DNA of 33,918 bases from Prevotella sp. (GTDB lineage: Bacteria > Bacteroidota > Bacteroidia > Bacteroidales > Bacteroidaceae), in assembly GCA_016286995.1 (NCBI GenBank), contig JAEEVA010000035.1, positions 1 through 33,918 on the forward strand, written 5' to 3'. Below are positions 30,886 to 33,918 of this stretch, in pieces. Position 1 is the stretch's first letter. Each line of letters starts with the position of its first letter. The translations under genes and the position numbers were made by a program. The notes under the pieces were generated by a model. The model did not search any database, was not told where the DNA came from, and worked only from the letters and a program-made list of their open reading frames with translations.

Positions 30886-32916
30886 ATGAATACAAAAAGA
30901 ATATTTTCCAGCCTTTTCAGCATGCTGTTCCTGACAGCTGCCGTAGCCGTAACGGCACAGAACATGATGGACGTGAATACCAAGAAGATGGGTGCTCGCG
31001 TCCAGCCAACTATGTATGGCATCTTCTTCGAAGATATCAACTACGCCGCTGATGGCGGACTCTATGGCGAACTGGTAAAGAACCGCTCGTTTGAATTTCC
31101 GCAGCATCTCATGGGCTGGCAGACCTTCGGCCGTGTCGAGGTGAGGAACGACGGACCCTTTGAACGCTGTCCGCACTATGTAGTGCTTTCTGCCCCAGAC
31201 CATCATGACCGTCGTACGGGACTGGTCAACGAGGGCTATTTCGGCATTGGTGTGAAGCAGGGCGAGCAGTATCGTTTCTCAGTCTGGGCGAAAGCTTTGC
31301 AGGGTAACAGCGCTATCTGCGTGCAACTCATTGACGAGCATTCGATGGCTGAGCGTCAGGAGTTGGTGGAACAACAGATAGAAATCACTGCTGCCGACTG
31401 GGTGAAATACACCGTTACGCTGACTGCTCCCGTGACGCTGAAGACGGCTAAGCTGCGCATCTTCCTCACCAATCCTCAGACCTCAACCATCACTCCTCAG
31501 CCTTCGGTTGCCTTGGAACATATCTCGCTGTTCCCAGTGAATACCTATAAGAACCGCGAGAATGGCATGCGTCGCGACCTGGCACAGGCATTGGAAAACC
31601 TGCATCCAGGCATCTTCCGTTTTCCTGGAGGATGTATCGTCGAGGGTACTGACCTGCAGACGCGCTACCAGTGGAAGAACAGCGTAGGACCAGTGGAGAA
31701 CCGTCCGCTGAACCAGAACCGCTGGGAGCATACCTTCGAACACCGTTACTATCCCGACTACTTCCAGTCGTACGGGCTTGGATTCTTTGAGTTTTTCCAA
31801 TTGTCTGAGGATATTGGTGCAGAGCCCTTACCCATCGTTAGTGTCGGACTGGCATGCCAGTTCCAGAACTGGGACAAGGAGGGTGCTCATGTGCCTGTTG
31901 ATGGGCTGCAACCCTATATCGACGACTGTTTGGATCTCATCGAATTTGCCAACGGTCCCGTTACCTCGAAGTGGGGGAGGGTGCGTGCCGATATGGGCCA
32001 TCCCGCACCGTTCAACATGAAGTATATCGGCGTGGGCAACGAACAGTGGGGGGCGTTCTACTATGAGCGTCTGAAACCCTTCGTGGCGGCCATCCGTGCG
32101 AAGTATCCTAACATCAGGATTGTGGGTTCGAGTGGTCCCATGCCTGACGACACTCCTGACGACACCTACAAGTTTGCCGAAGGCTGGAAGGCCATGAAGG
32201 AGCTGAAGGCCGACTTGGTGGACGAACACTACTACCGTGACGAGGATTGGTTTCTCAGCAACGGTTTGCGCTACGACTCGTACGACCGCAAGGGGCCGAA
32301 GGTCTTTGCAGGTGAATATGCCTGTCACGGGAAAGGCAAGAAGTGGAACCACTATGAGGCTGCCATCCTTGAGGCTGCCTTTATGACCAGTTTCGAGCGT
32401 AATGCCGATATCGTCTATATGACCTCACCGGCTCCGCTTTTCGCCCATGTCGACGGCTGGCAGTGGCGTCCTGACCAGATATGGTACGACCAGACGCAGG
32501 TCTTTAAGACCGTCAGCTACTATGTGCAGCAGATGTATGCCACCAATGCTGGCACCAATGTGTTACAGTTGACGATGGACAAGAAGCCTGTTGCCAACCT
32601 TGCTGGACAAAACGGTCTCTTTGCCTCGGCTGCCTTCGACGCCAAGACAGACGAAGTTATCGTGAAGGTGGCCAATACCTCATGCACTGCCCAGCCTGTC
32701 AGCATTCGTCTGAACGGCATGAAGGGAGAACACACGGCCACTACCATGACGCTGAGCCACAAGGGTATGGACGATGAGAACAGCATCCAACAGCCTGAAC
32801 TCATCACCCCCCAGTGTGGTACACTCAAATGTGGTACCGACCGGGAAGTTACGCTGCTGGCCGATAATCTGCCGGCGATGTCGTTCCGTATTTATCGAAT
32901 TGGAAGGGGAAAGTGA
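30886..32916 (+). CDS. GH51 alpha-L-arabinofuranosidase
   Basis: A 676-residue exported enzyme with a signal peptide (1-25; MNTKRIFSSLFSMLFLTAA, ending VTAQ), a carbohydrate-binding-like sandwich (about 70-215), a catalytic barrel (about 220-520) and a C-terminal sandwich. Motifs: GIFRFPGGCIVEGTD, the acid/base E386 in GVGNEQWG, and the nucleophile E477 in FAGEYACHG. It removes arabinofuranosyl side chains from arabinan, arabinoxylan or arabinogalactan. ATG 30886 is chosen because the TTG at 30877 lies inside the promoter -7 box. An in-frame heptad array (31476-31503) encodes PQTSTITPQPS at about residues 196-206, in the turn before VALEHISLFP. The GH2 gene begins 3 nt after the stop. Confidence 0.95.
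   Translation: MNTKRIFSSLFSMLFLTAAVAVTAQNMMDVNTKKMGARVQPTMYGIFFEDINYAADGGLYGELVKNRSFEFPQHLMGWQTFGRVEVRNDGPFERCPHYVVLSAPDHHDRRTGLVNEGYFGIGVKQGEQYRFSVWAKALQGNSAICVQLIDEHSMAERQELVEQQIEITAADWVKYTVTLTAPVTLKTAKLRIFLTNPQTSTITPQPSVALEHISLFPVNTYKNRENGMRRDLAQALENLHPGIFRFPGGCIVEGTDLQTRYQWKNSVGPVENRPLNQNRWEHTFEHRYYPDYFQSYGLGFFEFFQLSEDIGAEPLPIVSVGLACQFQNWDKEGAHVPVDGLQPYIDDCLDLIEFANGPVTSKWGRVRADMGHPAPFNMKYIGVGNEQWGAFYYERLKPFVAAIRAKYPNIRIVGSSGPMPDDTPDDTYKFAEGWKAMKELKADLVDEHYYRDEDWFLSNGLRYDSYDRKGPKVFAGEYACHGKGKKWNHYEAAILEAAFMTSFERNADIVYMTSPAPLFAHVDGWQWRPDQIWYDQTQVFKTVSYYVQQMYATNAGTNVLQLTMDKKPVANLAGQNGLFASAAFDAKTDEVIVKVANTSCTAQPVSIRLNGMKGEHTATTMTLSHKGMDDENSIQQPELITPQCGTLKCGTDREVTLLADNLPAMSFRIYRIGRGK
31476..31503 (+). 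repeat. In-frame heptad array TCANNNN x4 in GH51 gene
   Basis: TCA recurs at 31476, 31483, 31490 and 31497, then TCG at 31504, all 7 nt apart. The unit TCAGACC is the same as in the metH array at 5303-5358, although the genes are unrelated. Confidence 0.82.
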
Positions 32917-32919
32917 ACT

Positions 32920-33918
32920 ATGAAACGTTGGAGTATATTGTTGATAACCTGTTATTTGTTCTTTAACAATGCTACTGCGCAGATGCCGCTCGTACAGAAC
33001 ATTGGTGCCTACGAAAATATATCGCTGAACGGTGACTGGCACTACATTGTTGACGTACAGGAGGAGGGTTACTACGACTACCGCATGAATCCCACACCGT
33101 GGGGCTTTTTCCGCAATGCCAAGCCACAGCTTCCTGAGGACCTCATAGAGTACGATTTCGACTTATCGCCCACTATGCATATTCCTGGTGATTGGAATAC
33201 ACAGGACGAACGTCTGTTCTTCTACGAAGGTACCGTGTGGTTCAAGCGCAGTTTTAACTTCTCACCTCTCACCTCTTACCTCTCACTTCTATATTTCGGC
33301 GCTGTGAACTACGACTGCCATGTATGGGTCAACGGCCAGGAGGCTGGTCACCATGTCGGCGGCTTCACACCCTTCAACCTCGATGTCACTGACCTGCTCA
33401 TTGAAGGTGAGAACGTGGTCATTGTCAAGGTTGACAACAAGCGGCATGCCGAAGCCATACCCACACTCATCTTCGATTGGTGGAACTATGGCGGCATCAT
33501 CCGCGACGTCAGTCTGGTCAAAGTACCAGCAGTGTATCTGGAAAACTATTCTCTACAGATTAAAAATGAAAAGATAAATGATAAAGAAGAAAAAGGAATC
33601 TTTTTCTCAGCCAAGCTGAATAAGGCAGAGGCTGGCCATGCTGTGACGCTGTCTGTTCCAGAACTGAAAATTGAGAAGACGTTCACCACCGATGCTCAAG
33701 GGGAAGTGAAAAGTGAAAAGATAAAAGTTAAAAGTGGGAAGGTGGCGTTTTGGTCTCCTGACAATCCGAAACTCTACCGCGTAGCGCTTCAGTGTGGCGA
33801 AACCACACTGCACGACAGCATTGGTTTCCGTACCATTGAGACGCGTGGCAAGCAGATTCTTCTCAATGGCCAGCCCATCTTCCTCAAGGGAATCTCCATT
33901 CACGAGGAGAAACCCTTC
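32920..33918 (+). CDS. GH2 family glycosidase (beta-galactosidase/beta-glucuronidase type), 3' end outside window
   Basis: The frame is open for 333 codons to the end of the window. It has a signal peptide (about 1-21; MKRWSILLITCYLFFNNATAQ), the GH2 sugar-binding domain (ISLNGDWHYIVD, MHIPGDWNTQDERLFFYEGTVWFKRSF, YFGAVNYDCHVWVNGQEAGHHVGGFTPFNLDVTDLL, FDWWNYGGIIRDVSLV), the immunoglobulin-like GH2 domain and the first strand of the barrel (GKQILLNGQPIFLKGISIHEE). The catalytic glutamates lie beyond the edge, so activity cannot be refined; the family includes beta-galactosidases and beta-glucuronidases active on pectic side chains. It starts 3 nt after the GH51 stop, clearly in the same operon. 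Three in-frame heptad arrays fall in apparent loops (33260, 33562, 33706). Confidence 0.92.
   Translation, partial: MKRWSILLITCYLFFNNATAQMPLVQNIGAYENISLNGDWHYIVDVQEEGYYDYRMNPTPWGFFRNAKPQLPEDLIEYDFDLSPTMHIPGDWNTQDERLFFYEGTVWFKRSFNFSPLTSYLSLLYFGAVNYDCHVWVNGQEAGHHVGGFTPFNLDVTDLLIEGENVVIVKVDNKRHAEAIPTLIFDWWNYGGIIRDVSLVKVPAVYLENYSLQIKNEKINDKEEKGIFFSAKLNKAEAGHAVTLSVPELKIEKTFTTDAQGEVKSEKIKVKSGKVAFWSPDNPKLYRVALQCGETTLHDSIGFRTIETRGKQILLNGQPIFLKGISIHEEKPF
33260..33287 (+). repeat. In-frame heptad array TCTCACC x4 in GH2 gene
   Basis: TCTCACC, TCTCACC, TCTTACC, TCTCACT. It encodes part of FSPLTSYLSLL between two strands of the sugar-binding domain. Length 28 nt, not a multiple of 3. Confidence 0.88.
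33562..33596 (+). repeat. Degenerate A-rich heptad array in GH2 gene
   Basis: Five 7-nt units starting at 33562 (AAAAATG, AAAAGAT, AAATGAT, AAAGAAG, AAAAAGG), encoding KNEKINDKEEKG. The base bias is a clear break from flanking codons. Confidence 0.6.
33706..33740 (+). repeat. In-frame heptad array GTGAAAA x5 in GH2 gene
   Basis: GTGAAAA, GTGAAAA, GATAAAA, GTTAAAA, GTGGGAA. It encodes EVKSEKIKVKSGK. The unit is the same as in the intergenic arrays at pth and rplY, read on the other strand there. Confidence 0.88.

Overview
The window looks like a chromosomal segment of a Prevotella-type Bacteroidales. Evidence seen in the sequence: at least ten start-proximal copies of the Bacteroidetes promoter -7 element TAnnTTTG, most with TTTG exactly 20 nt upstream; a SusC/SusD pair; surface-lipoprotein signals; a long Bacteroidetes-type NusB; and the orders nusB-yajC-ybbR and rplY-pth-S4 protein. 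The genus is an inference. No tRNA, rRNA, CRISPR array, transposase or phage gene was seen.

Layout. (1) 1-2380, minus strand: ybbR-like (possibly truncated), yajC, nusB, then an Lrp/AsnC regulator. (2) 2543-12119: a sulphur-amino-acid block. metH and metF form an operon whose promoter lies back to back with that of lrp. metY follows with its own promoter and a long repetitive leader. A receiver-LuxR regulator, tcdA (opposite strand), cysK and a C_GCAxxG_C_C protein follow. (3) 12394-27836: a glycan-utilisation locus with a 1917-residue secreted pectin methylesterase-like protein, SusC, SusD, a surface lipoprotein with a predicted beta-helix, and a GH3 glycosidase with a PA14 insertion. (4) 27839-30554, minus strand: Ca/Na antiporter, S4-domain protein, pth and rplY, housekeeping genes that split the locus. 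(5) 30886-33918: GH51 arabinofuranosidase and a GH2 enzyme cut by the window end.

How it works together. The Met/Cys block covers homocysteine and cysteine formation by sulfhydrylation (MetY, CysK) and remethylation of homocysteine (MetF, MetH). The glycan locus would de-esterify pectin at the surface or outside (CE8), import oligosaccharides (SusCD plus lipoprotein) and trim side chains (GH3, GH51, GH2). The likely substrate is an arabinose-bearing pectic polysaccharide; this is inferred from enzyme families only. No hybrid two-component regulator or ECF sigma/anti-sigma pair is visible beside susCD.

The most unusual signal is a family of short tandem repeats with a 7-nt period (sometimes 8 or 9). 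They lie between genes, often right at stop codons, and also in frame inside metH (twice), the GH51 gene (once) and the GH2 gene (three times), each time apparently in a surface loop. They resemble the heptanucleotide STRR repeats described in cyanobacteria. A second unusual signal is the metY leader, where a 22-nt unit that looks like the start of metY itself is repeated three times, each copy with an ATG and a 5-9 codon ORF.
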